64,000 nt of DNA from Reticulascus tulasneorum (taxonomy: Eukaryota; Ascomycota; Sordariomycetes; Glomerellales; Reticulascaceae): contig LSAX01000006.1 of NCBI GenBank assembly GCA_001557505.1, positions 3,410,001-3,474,000 on the forward strand, written 5' to 3'. The notes under the pieces were generated by a model, which worked only from the letters and a program-made list of their open reading frames with translations, did no database searches and had not been told where the DNA came from. Of the stretch, positions 33,688 through 45,638 are shown piece after piece. Position 1 is the first letter of the stretch. Each line of letters begins with the position of its first letter. The translations under genes and the position numbers were made by a program.

Positions 33688-35200
33688 GATCGGTTTCTTC
33701 GACTTCTTAATCCACCCAGCGGATTGAGATGGCGTGGAGGGCATCAGGCACGAGACATGGTATTGTTGTTAGATCTCACCGAAGGCGTCGGGAAGTTGCG
33801 TTGGGAGGCGAAGAAAGGTGGGTCATGGGTCGCATGATGGTCTTGAACGAAAGCATTCTACAGGCAGGTGAATGACGGGTCTGAGTCAACCGCCCCTTCT
33901 ACAGACTTTGTCTAATGCTTATCCTTTAGGTCAGGCCACCGAAAAGCGTGAGGTAGTGATTGGCACCCGCAGCGGTGGTTGAATACTGCCGATTGCGCCT
34001 TTAATTTTAGTATGAGGCTTGTAGTTCTTACTTCGGGATGTCTCTCGCATAGAGAAGATGCATGGAGGAGAGTCAAGATGGCAACGTCATCCAAAATCTT
34101 CCCATACTAAAAGGGAGGAGGCGACTTTGAAACTGAGGGCTCATGAGCTTGGCTTTTGCATCAACATAGAACCAAGCAGGAGTGACAAGACACGCACGCT
34201 AGGTATCCCAATGTTAGCTAAGTAACTCACTACAATTGTCCTGGACCTGGATGTAGGTCGACACAAACTGAGAGACTGGAGGCTTCTTTGTCCAGGAAAG
34301 CCCTCCCCTACTCCCCGATGCTTTGCTCCTTGACACCTTTGACCTTGACTTGCATGGGGAATGCCGCTAGAAGCTTCTCTTTATCTGCATGCCGGACAGT
34401 CTAGTTTAATTACGAACATTCAATACAATACGATACGCGTTTGCTTGTGTCTCCCCCTTAGACTTGGTGGTGAAGTTGAAATTGGCTTGCCCGTGGTTTC
34501 ATATGGATTCCCAACCCAGGTTCTTGTTGTCATGCATCAGTGCTCTGCGTCAAGGAGTTTCCAGTGAGCAGTTTCTGACAGTTAAACATGCGACCACTGC
34601 ATCTTGCTAAATCAAGGTATCAGAACATGTATACCACGTGTGATCCGCAGCTGGATGAGTTTTTAATGCGACAGAAGCCTTCTGTTTCTCTAAGCAGCAC
34701 TGGAAATTGTAGTTTTGGATCACTTGGTGGGCGAAGATGCAGAGACTTTATGTCAAGTCGATGACTACCGCATCTGACATATTGTGCATTGATTCAACTG
34801 CGGTAGACAACATATCTGTAAAGTGCAGAACCTCAACGTGACCCGCCCTTTTCTAGACGCCTTTATCAAGAAGTTTCGTTCGAATATCTTGACCAAGCTT
34901 GAGTCATAGTGTCGTGTGGCCACGCCGAAGAGACATTTATCCATCACATATCTCGCGAGTCCGGATGTAGAGCACGATAAATTAACCCTCAATCATAGGC
35001 CATTAGACCCCCCTGCCAGGTCTAGCCGTCGATAACCACAGACTCGACTGAGGTTAAGAGTACTTGGATACAGTTGAACTTGCACGGCATTATGCTGATA
35101 ACAATGTATGAGAAACTGACGATATCGTGCGTTCTCGACGAGCACCGTTGCTTAAGATTAACTACGCGACGGACCAGCAGCACTGCTAATTGGGTTTAAA
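33688..35200. other. Intergenic, nothing supported
   Basis: Upstream of the monooxygenase. Only short random frames are seen on either strand. Confidence 0.5.
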
Positions 35201-35549
35201 CTACATTACTTCGTCGTTCGGAGCAGTCCCACTACCCATGCAATCAAGAGTAGTCGACTGAATCACCGGGTCGCGCTGCGGGAAGGCGGGCGGGGGTTGG
35301 CGGGGACGAACCGAGTACATGCCCGGGCTGTTGACGGAATCCGAGTTAGTTCCCGATTTCCACCGCAGAGCGGCGGGAATAATCGCTTGCTCCACAGGCC
35401 ACCAGGGTACGACGGAGCTGGGTGCCCATCCAGCAATCTGAGTGGGGCGTAAGCCTGAGATTCCGGGGCTCGAATTCGTGTTCGGGTAAGGCGATTACTT
35501 GGCGGGGAGACGAGTTGGATACTTGCTGTGAGACTGGAGTCAGTGCCAT
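35201..35549 (-). CDS. Possible small spliced gene, about 90 aa, unknown function
   Basis: Starting at 35549 (MALTPVSQQ), an intron from a GTATCC or GTAATC donor to CCACTCAG joins in frame to IAGWAPSSVVPWWPVEQAII, then WKSGTNSDSVNSPGMYSVRP, PRQPPPAFPQRDPVIQ and a stop at 35201. Both donors keep the frame; they differ by eight residues. The product is Pro/Ser/Trp-rich with no signal peptide or known domain. The evidence is reading-frame continuity across a consensus intron and non-random composition, so it remains a candidate. Confidence 0.4.
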
Positions 35550-38465
35550 GCCCTCATCCCAAACCTTGGGACATCAAATATAGTTGATGCAAGTGGAGGC
35601 GATTGATGGTACAAAGGGGTCAAATCAAGATCCGGTGCCATGCAAAATATGAGACACGGAAAGAAATATGCGTGGCGGACAATTCACTCGTTACGGTGGC
35701 AGACCAACAGGTCGGGTCTCGACGGATCTAATCTGACCTTGGTGTGGTGACTTCCCAGTCGTGTGTGTAGCCAGTCTCAGAACGACTGCAGTGGGTGATT
35801 CCAGGCCACGCCACTGTGCTTCAATGCCGGGCATCATCATCACGTCAAACCACGTGCCGGCACACCACAGAGGCCGCGAAGGGAGGCGGCTCGCGGTAAT
35901 TAGACGGCAGTACCTCCGTAGGATAGAATAGGGAGAGCTCGCGTACATGAATACATCCGCGGACGAGGGAGTAAGGCTTGACGAGAGAAGATGTGATTTC
36001 ATTCGTTTGGAATCGATAAAAATCCATTGATCATTGTTGGGGAGTACATATTAGCTGGATTCACCACCCCCACCAAGAGGAGACTTGGAGTGAGCCGGCC
36101 AGCAAGCAAGCACTAACTGGGAATTGCCTCGCGATTCCCCTTCCGATCTTGGACATATATATCATAGGTCATGGATATGTCGTCGTGTTAATCAGCAACT
36201 AACCAACATAAGTTTGCCCCTCCGCCTCGCTGGAGTCAAAATAGCGACCTGCCTGGCATCAGCGCTACCCCGGGCGCCGGGTATTACTATACACTAGGGG
36301 GGGCGTTCACAAATAAATGCAGACGGAAGCAGTCGGGGGCGCTGCGGATTCTAACCCACCCCACCTTATTACCTCATTAGGTGTGGGTTAGGTTTTCGGG
36401 AAGGGATTCATGGGCTGGAATTTTGGCGGGGTGTCGGACTGATGCAAGACCCCGAAACCCTGGGAACAAATTTCGCGTGTTGGATTTGCGCGTGCAAGAT
36501 TAACAATTTCGATTCCTTGGGAACCCCACTACTTTCCTGCTTCCCAAATCCGTTACTGGCCCGGTTAGTGGAGTTCGCTTCTCTCCTCGTCAGACGAAGC
36601 ACGCATATTCATCCCTTCGACGAATTCCTCAATTAATTCTAAAGGGGCGGGCTTCTCGCCCCTCCTCGATGGCATCTGCTGGCGGAAGGGGGAGAGGCCA
36701 CTTGGGAACCAGCGGTGATGCATGCTCCTGAACTCCAGCATCGTCCAAAAAGACGCGGGTCGCCTCTGGCTCGGAGCCCTCTCTATCCGGGCACGGTTCT
36801 TGCGGCTGATTGGGGCATCTCATTGGCAGCAGATCTGGATGGTGGGGGGACAATCGTTGGCATCATCGAATTTCTGTGCATTTTCTTTTGGTTCCAGGGG
36901 GGGTGTGGTGGTGCAAGCAAGTGGTAATAGAAGGACAGGCTACCCGAGTTGGGGGGTGAAGATTCCCGGATTACTAGCGCACTGGTTGTACATATTCCCA
37001 GTTGCCTCGCCTCCCTCGGGAGCACTGAAAACACCGAATATATGGATACTGGTTGCTCATTAGATGAAAATAAGCCGGGGGCTGCTGCGGGATGGCCTGC
37101 AGCGGACATGGTGGGAGGTTTGTGGGGACGCTGATGGGACGATGAACATGATACTGTACGTGTGTACTGTACCCTCCGTAATTGTACATACTCCCAAACT
37201 CCGTCGACAAAGGATTACCTTACCTATGTACAGCCAATGCCACTTGGAGACTGTCAGAATCTTTGTTTATAAGGACCCGCAAAATCCTCCGTATGCGCCG
37301 GGCGTAAGCAACGAACTGGTCCTTCGCAGTGCCGCCGGTTGCGAACACGCAGTTTAGGGATGAAGCTTTCTGGCGATCATGGAAAGGAACCACCTCGGGT
37401 GGCCGTAATAGGAAGAAAGGAACCGAACAAGAATAAAAAATGCACTGGCACACCACACACCATCCCCCAAAGAGAGGGAAACTCTCTAGCGGAGTTTGGG
37501 GTACTGGCGAGGTGGAGTTTCAAAACGCCAAGACGGGCTGACTGGGGGGCCAGGGCACATCATCTTGCCAATCATACGCCGCACCCAGCTGTACATCTTT
37601 GCATTTATGGAGCCCATCATTGAGCAGGTAATTGCTCTACGGGCACTTAGTTCGGGAACACGGGGTCTTCAAGAAGTGCAGGTGTGTACATGCCCTCAGT
37701 CCAGACTCCGAACCAAGCTCCCCCCTGACCGAACAGCTTGCAGTTCGCTAAATTATGTACTAGGTGACTTGTCACTTCCGGGGGTCGATATTCTTTCTAG
37801 CGGCGCTCGGAGTCTTTTTTGGCTCAGGCTCAGGCAGGTCGGCTACATTCTGGCGGGTAGCCACGTAGGTACCTGGGTACTTTGCACGAACTTGGGCCAA
37901 ACCCAACATATCCCCTCATCATTTCATAATCGCAACGCTTCTTCGAAAAGGGAACTAATCCCGGGGCGCCGCAGTACCGCTACAGTACCTATTAGGCACT
38001 GTTTGCAGTGGTGCTCCGTACTTGTTGTTATAATGATGTTCCCTCGCGCTACATAGGCACTAGTGGGTAGTCTAAAAGGGGATGTACATACATCTGAAGG
38101 TGTGGCCCCCCCCCCCCCCCGGCGCAAACAAGGCCGACCCCCAATGCCAAAAAAAAAGTCGTGTTACAACTACTTCCTCCGTCGGCGCTCTTCGCCTTAC
38201 ACCTTTTTCTTCCTCTTCTTCTTCTCTCCTCCACTTCACTTCCTTCTTGTCGCTCTCTAACCCTCCTTTACTACCTAGATCCTTCCCCTTGCGCCGGTTT
38301 CTGAACACGACAATCGTGCCAGAGACCCCGAACCTCGACATCGAATCGAGTAGAGTTTGAGTACGGCCGTCGGTTGCTTGCAAAAGCACGCGACGTGTGG
38401 GTGATAAGCCCCCTGTAGGCACGGCACTTGCCGGGCATCCATAACCCCCCCATACCAGCAAAGCA
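35550..38465. promoter_or_regulatory. Long upstream region of the PDR ABC transporter
   Basis: 2.9 kb without a supported gene. It contains a run of 15 C at 38106-38120 and a pyrimidine-rich (TTC/CTT) stretch at 38195-38290 shortly before the start codon, typical of fungal promoters and 5' leaders. The length suggests a complex promoter or a long leader. No specific regulator site is identified. Confidence 0.45.
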
Positions 38466-41400
38466 ATGTCTCTGATGGGAATGAACGCTATTCCGGACAA
38501 CGACGCGACCGCCCGGTCGAACGGTGTGCCGCCGGCACGCCTTGGGCAACATGAAGAAGAGGAGCACTCGACCACTGCTCACGACCCCAGCCGAACGCGC
38601 GCCACTTCTCTGACCGAGGTTGGCCACAACGAAACTATTCACGAGAAATCCTCCACCCCGGTAAACGAAGATGGGGATGCCATTGACCCTGCGGACGACT
38701 CCGAGATGGACCGAAGGACGTCGCTCGTCCACGATCTGGCGCGGAAGTATACCAACCAGTCGCAGAAAACAGTGACGGGCAAGCCGTTCTTCGCCGACGA
38801 GGACTCGCCATTGAATCCCCACTCATCCCACTTCAACGCCCGCGCCTGGGCAAAGGGCGTTGTGGACATGGTGTCGCAGGAAGGGGCTTCGTTCCGAACA
38901 GCCGGCGTCTGCTTCCAGAACCTGAACGCCTACGGTTTCGGCGAGGCAACTGATTACCAGAAAGATGTCGCCAACATCTGGCTCAGCGCAGCCGGCGTGG
39001 TGCGCAAGCTCATGGGATCCAACAACCAACGAAGAATCGATATTCTACGTGGCTTCGATGGTGTCGTGCACCAGGGCGAGATGCTAGTCGTTCTTGGCCC
39101 CCCCGGCTCTGGATGCTCGACGTTTCTGAAGACGATTGCCGGTGAGACGAACGGCCTGTTTGTTGACGAGCAGTCATATTTCAACTACCAGGGTAAGTCT
39201 TCTTATGTTGTTCCCACGGTATAGCATAAGCCGTTATGAGTCGATCGTCGGGAACGTGCGCCTTAGCGATTGGCCCAGACCAGAATCCGGATGCTGACTA
39301 TATTTGCCTATAGGCATGACTTCTAAGGAGATGCACACGGCGCACCGAGGCGAGGCCATCTATACTGCCGAAGTCGATGTTCACTTCCCGCAGCTGACGG
39401 TCGGCGACACCCTCACTTTCGCCGCTCGCGCCCGGCAACCGCGAAACCTCCCAGCTGGAATCTCGCGGTCGGATTTTGCGCAGCATCTCCGAGATGTTGT
39501 GATGGCCATGTTCGGCATTGCCCACACCATCAACACTCGTGTCGGCAACGAATACATTCGAGGTGTCTCCGGTGGCGAGCGAAAGCGTGTCACCATCTCG
39601 GAAGCAGCCCTCTCTGGTGCACCACTTCAATGCTGGGATAACAGTACCCGAGGCCTGGACTCCGCCAACGCACTCGAGTTCTGCAGGACATTGCGATTGC
39701 AGACCGAGCTGTTCAACACCACCGCCTGCGTTTCCATCTACCAGTCCCCCCAGAGCGCGTACGACCTTTTCGATAAGGTTGTCGTGCTTTACGAAGGACG
39801 CCAGATCTACTTCGGCAAGGCGCACGAGGCCAGGCAGTACTTCGTCAACCTCGGTTTCGATTGCCCAGCTCGTGCTACCGCTCCCGATTTCCTCACCTCC
39901 ATGACCAGTCCGCAAGAACGAATCGTTCGCGCGGGTTTCGAGGGCAGGGCTCCGCGAACTCCCGACGACTTTGCTGCGGCATGGAAGAACAGTGCCGAGT
40001 ACAAGGCGCTGCAGGTCGAGATCGAGGAGTACAAGACGGCTCATCCTCTCAATGGCCCCGATGCCGAGAAATTCCGTGCTTCCAAGCAGGCGCAACAGGC
40101 GAAGGGCCAAAGAGCCAAATCCCCATTCACCCTTTCGTTCATCCAGCAGATTCAGCTCTGTCTGTGGCGCGGCTTCCGCAGACTTATTGGAGATCCCAGC
40201 TTGACCGTTGGAGCTCTCATTGCCAACTGTATCATGGCGCTCATCATCAGCAGTGTCTTCTACAACTTGCAGGACACGACGCAGAGTTTCTTCCAGCGTG
40301 GTGCCCTTCTGTTTTTCGCCTGCCTAATGAATGCCTTCGCCAGTGCTCTTGAGGTAAAGTCAAGCTTCGTGCTATGAACGACTCCGTCGGCTAACAAAAA
40401 GCGCTAGATTCTTACTCTTTACGCTCAACGTCCAATTGTCGAGAAACATAATCGTTACGCCCTTTACCATCCTTCTGCCGAAGCCGTAGCCTCCATGCTG
40501 TGCGACATGCCGTACAAAATCGGCAACTGTATAGTATTTAACTTGACATTGTATTTTATGACGAACCTCAGACGAGAACCGGGAGCATTCTTTTTCTTCC
40601 TGTTGATCTCGTTTTTCACGGTCCTCGCCATGTCCATGATCTTCAGAACAATCGCATCTGCGTCTCGCTCGCTGTCGCAAGCCATGGTGCCTGCCGCAAT
40701 CTTGATTTTGGACTTGGTCGTCTTCACTGGATTCGTCATTCCGATCGACTACATGCTGGGCTGGTGCCGCTGGCTCAACTACCTGGATCCCCTTGCGTAT
40801 GCCTTCGAAGCGCTTATGGTGAACGAGTTCCACAACCGCGAGTTCAGATGCAACAGCTACGTCCCCGACCCCCGAGTCACTGGATATGGCGAAGACCTCA
40901 TTGGCGCGTCGAACAGGGTTTGCGGTACTATCGGCTCGGTGGCTGGATCCGATTCCGTCAATGGCGATACCTACGTGGGAACGGCATTCCAATATTATTG
41001 GGGCAACCGATGGCGCAACTTTGGAATCCTCATTGCATTCATGCTGTTCTTCCTTGGTGTTTATATGACTGCTGCCGAGCTTGTTCGTGAGAAGAAGTCC
41101 AAGGGCGAAGTCCTCGTCTTCCGACGAGGCCACAAGCCTGCCGTTCTGAACGAGAAGCACTCCAATGACCCCGAGGATATGATTCGTGTTGGCCCAATTA
41201 CCACTGCCGAGCGGAGCGCCATTACTGACAAGGAATCGGGTATGCTGCAAAAGCAAACTTCGGTTTTCCACTGGAATAATGTTTGCTACGACATCAAGAT
41301 CAAGGGCGAAGGAAGGCGGATTCTGGATAATGTTGACGGTTGGGTCAAACCCGGTACTCTCACGGCCCTGATGGGTGTGTCTGGTGCTGGCAAAACCACC

Positions 41401-43206
41401 CTGCTCGACTGTTTGGCTGATCGAACGTCCATGGGTGTCATCACTGGCGAAATGCTTGTGGACGGCTATCAGCGTGACACATCTTTCCAGCGCAAGACCG
41501 GCTATGTTCAACAACAGGATCTCCATCTGCAAACCACCACCGTTCGAGAAGCCCTCAACTTCAGCGCTCTTCTCCGTCAGCCGGCACACGTCCCGCGACA
41601 AGAAAAGCTCGATTACGTCGAAGAGGTCATCAAGCTCCTCGACATGCAGGAATACGCTGATGCCGTTGTCGGTGTTCCCGGCGAAGGTCTCAATGTTGAA
41701 CAACGAAAGCGTCTTACTATCGGTGTCGAACTCGCGGCCAAGCCTCCTCTCCTGCTCTTCGTCGACGAGCCCACATCCGGTCTTGATTCGCAGACCTCCT
41801 GGGCTATCCTGGACCTGCTCGAGAAACTCACAAAGAGCGGCCAAGCTATTCTGTGCACCATCCACCAACCTTCTGCCATGCTCTTCCAACGCTTCGACCG
41901 ACTCCTCTTCCTCGCCAAGGGCGGCAAGACCGTCTACTTCGGTGATATCGGCGAAAACTCCAAGCACATGACTGCGTACTTTGAGCGCAACGGCGGCTTC
42001 CCGTGCCCACCTGACGCCAACCCCGCCGAATGGATGTTGGAAGTGATTGGCGCAGCCCCCGGCTCGGTTACCGAAGTCAACTGGTTCGAGGCCTGGCGGA
42101 ACAGCGCCGAGTACGCCGAGGTGCAGAGAGAACTACAAAGCCTCAAGGACTCGAGAGGAGAAGTTGCCCCAGTCACGCAAGACCAGAACAGCTACAGGGA
42201 ATTCGCCGCCGGCTTCTTCAGCCAGATCCATCACGTCACTCACCGCGTATTCCAACAGTACTGGCGAACCCCGTCGTACATCTATTCCAAGACGGCTCTT
42301 TGCGTCCTGGTTGCTCTGTTCATCGGTTTCGTGTTCTTCAAGGCACCAAACAGTGTTCAGGGTCTCCAGAACCAAATGTTCGCCATCTTCAATCTGCTTA
42401 CCGTCTTCGGCCAGCTCGTCCAGCAAACCATGCCCCACTTCGTCATCCAGCGATCGCTATATGAAGTCCGAGAACGCCCCTCAAAGGTGTACGGATGGAA
42501 GGTGTTCATGCTCAGTCAGATCATCGTGGAGCTTCCTTGGAATACCCTGATGGCCGTGCTGATGTACTTCTGCTGGTATTACCCGGTCGGACTGCAGTAC
42601 AATGCGGTACCCGCTGACCAAGTCACGGAACGTGGTATCCTGATGTTCCTCTACCTTCTCGTCTTCCTTCTGTTCACTTCAACGTTTACGGACTTCATGA
42701 TCGCGGGCTTCGAGACGGCCGAGGCAGGCGGCAACATTGCCAATCTGCTCTTCACGCTCTGCCTCATCTTCTGCGGTGTCCTCGCCAACCCCGACACCAT
42801 CCCGCGCTTCTGGATCTTCATGTATCGCCTCTCGCCCTTCACGTATATGGTGTCGGGCATGCTTGCCACGGCCGTGGCCAACACGGAAGTTATTTGCGCC
42901 GCCAACGAGTTCTTGAGCTTCGACCCGCTGGCATCGCAGACGTGCGGGGAATACCTGGCGGTCTACCTACAGGCTTCCGGTGGCTATCTGAAGGACGAGA
43001 ACGCAACCACGAACTGCCAATACTGCCCGATCAGCGACACGAACAAGTTCCTCGCGTCGGTGCAGAGCGACTACGCAGACCGGTGGATGAACTTCGGTAT
43101 TGTCTGGGTTTTTATCATCTTTAATATCTTCGGAGCCCTTGTCCTGTACTGGATCGTCAGAGTTCCCAAGAAGGGTGGCTTCTTCGGGAAGAAAAAGACG
43201 GAGTAG
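38466..43206 (+). CDS. PDR-type (ABCG) full-size ABC transporter, 1521 aa
   Basis: Three exons (38466-39192, 39314-40353, 40408-43206) give 1521 residues in (NBD-TMD)2 order. NBD1 has the degenerate Walker [10 protein letters not shown], signature VSGGERKRV and Walker B region [14 protein letters not shown]2 has the canonical GVSGAGKTT, the degenerate signature LNVEQRKRL and Walker [15 protein letters not shown]. This asymmetry is normal for fungal PDR/CDR pumps. The CDR linker [14 protein letters not shown] and the C-terminal loop with paired Cys ([16 protein letters not shown]) are also typical. The protein exports toxic hydrophobic compounds, including azoles in relatives, at the plasma membrane. 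It is transcribed divergently from the monooxygenase, 4.8 kb away. Confidence 0.97.
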
Positions 43207-43228
43207 AGAGAGAGAGAGAGAGAGAGAG
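43206..43228. repeat. (GA)n microsatellite just after the ABC transporter stop
   Basis: About eleven GA units in the 3' UTR, followed by a purine-rich stretch. Confidence 0.9.
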
Positions 43229-45638
43229 TTGTGCTTGGTGAGAAGGCCAAGAAAGGGGTGGAGAAAAAAGAAAAAGAAAAAAGAACGAAACAAAAGAAGT
43301 GAAAAATGCTTCTGTATAATGGCGCTTGCCCACAGTCCGGGTAGAAGTTGGCCGAAGTCGATCATTGAACATCGCGAGATGTTGATTTCCTTGGATCGTT
43401 TTACCTCATTTGCATGACTTGGGGGGGGTTGGTGGGATACGATGTGGAACGTAGATAGAGTGTACATATGTACCTACCTAGTACGTAATAGACTAGAGAA
43501 AGCTCTCTTGTGAATAATTATAGAATTACTTCAAAACGGCCTTGCAAAAGAGGCGTGGTCAGGAGCACACAGGGCGTGAGCGTGACAACCCGTGTAGGTT
43601 TCTTGATGGCTCATGTTTGTCCAGCGGTCGGACCGACTTGAAAACGGGTGCCTAGACTGCCCATAAGCCCTCTCATTACCTGTGGATGCTGTTCGTATTA
43701 CCTTGTCAACAACCAATATATTTTATTTTATTTTTAAGTTAATCATCAGCTCCAGGACCTCGTGGTGCTTGAGCTTGTGAAGATGAGGCTCTCAAGATTG
43801 ACGGGGAACGAAAAATATGGGGTGGGGCCTGGATGGATGGCGGAATGGGGAATGGCCACTAAAGACTGGATGGCAGTCCCAACACCCGATCCGTACACGT
43901 GCGAAAGCGAGTCAGTCCCGATTTCAGCAGTTAGGGGAGAGAGATATGGCCACATTGTCATGACTGTCTTGCTTCAGATCCATCTGATGGAACGTCGCTG
44001 CGATGCGAGGCTTGTTGGGGTCAGACATCGAAAACATGGTGCACCTTTGGTACTTGAGGAGGGTATTCCAAGGACGTACGGACTACAGACATTCCAGATA
44101 CAATAATTACGGGGTACCTGCATCACCTAATCTGGAGCCAGCAGGATGAAGATCCAGGGTCGTCTCCATCTACTTAATTAGTAGGTATGTACCCACTCAA
44201 TAGAATTACTTTAAAAAAGGTACTTTGGGCTGGCCTAGGCTTGGGATGCAATCTCACGTGTTGGTGTGTGTTCAAAGTCCCATTCATTATTACTTCGTGC
44301 AGTGTATGTATTACTACGGACGTACATATGTACTACCTTAGGTAGAGGCTGCATACACCCTTTTGTTCTCCACGAATCAGACTCGCCTTGCCACTGTCAC
44401 TGACAACAAAGATGCTTCTATGCAAGGGGTCCGGGGAGGGCTCGGCTGGCTCGGGGGGGGGCCCACGAGAAGGACGGCGGACCCTGCTAGGCACCTGCTT
44501 AATTAGCGCAGGGGTTGGAGATGAACATCTGCTGCCCGCCCCAACACCCGACCGAATTGGGACTTTGGGAATTGGACTTCACTTGGCCTTTTTTGAGGAG
44601 ATGATGCTGGCTCCATTGAACATCGCCATCTACCGCCCGCCCAAACCCGTTTGCGGGCTTCAGAATCCATCTCTACGGTTTCAGCGACGCCTGACTGTGT
44701 ACTTTGTACTATCTTGGCACATCAAACGCCCCGTGCTCATGCGATGCTTTGCTTTGTTCCTTTTTTTCTCTCACCATCCCCTACCCTCTCCCCCCGTAAA
44801 GAAGAGGGAGCCATCCATCCATCCATCCATGGGTCGGGGAGTCCCTATTACTTATATCATCCATCAAGCAAAATGTTGGATCGACATTCATCGCTCGGCA
44901 TATTCACCGCTGCAAGGGTTGGTTTCCCGCCTCTGGCCTTTCCCATGCTTTCCGGTTTGTATCCATCTCTCTTTCTCTCTGGAGTCCATTCGTTTGATGA
45001 TTTTCTGCCTGTGCGTGTCATGCTCGTCGCGAGTCAGTGAATCGATTTTGCATCGGGATCGCCGCCGTAGCAAACATCCCATCAATCGCTCCCCCATCAG
45101 AAGCAAGATTCAGACCGTCCTCTCTCCTAAAAGTTCCGTTTTACCCTCTCATTGTGCTTCATGGCCCAAAACAAACACACAAAACAGGCCCCGGAGCGCG
45201 CATGTTTTGCAGTACGTACAGTAACCGCCAGCCATTTTCCTGCTGGCTTTTGGATTCATTGGCGACCAGACTTCAGCACAGCCCCAATGCCCAGAAGGCC
45301 AAGATATTTCCAAGACTTTTTATACGCACCAGACGTTATTTCACCGCGTCATCCCTACTCTCTCACTTTTCCTTGGCCTTTTGGTTTTCCGGATCATGGA
45401 TTGATTTGCCAAGGTCCTGATCCACTTCTCCTTTTGTGATTCCATCCCCTTTGCCTCTGGTTGTTGTGCCTGCAATCCCTCGTTTTTGAACAACATCATC
45501 GCCTGCATCGGCGACTACCTTCGATGATCCACGATTCCACTTGAACGACAAATCTTCTTTTTTTTTTCTACCCCTTCTTCTTTACCTTTGTCAAACCAAC
45601 GTCACTCGCTAAACATCTCATTTCATCAACGTCGCACC
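43229..45638. other. Intergenic and GH76 promoter/leader; no supported gene
   Basis: 2.4 kb including a (CCAT)5 microsatellite at 44811-44830 and a pyrimidine-rich stretch before 45639. A 278-codon open frame at 44388-45224 has no recognisable domain and low-complexity composition; I read it as leader sequence. Confidence 0.5.

Noticed and set aside
38072..38822. Overlapping minus-strand frames of up to 183 codons at the ABC transporter start
   Set aside because: They overlap the transporter's first exon and a low-complexity leader; no domain.
39298..40110. 270-codon minus-strand frame
   Set aside because: Shadow of ABC transporter exon 2, no recognisable domain.
40372..41967. 531-codon open frame on the minus strand opposite the ABC transporter
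   Set aside because: It is antisense to the strongly supported second half of the transporter and has no domain; codon bias of the real gene keeps the opposite strand open.
44388..45224. 278-codon plus-strand open frame before the GH76 gene
   Set aside because: Low-complexity composition, no domain or homologue recognised, and it lies in the pyrimidine-rich leader region.
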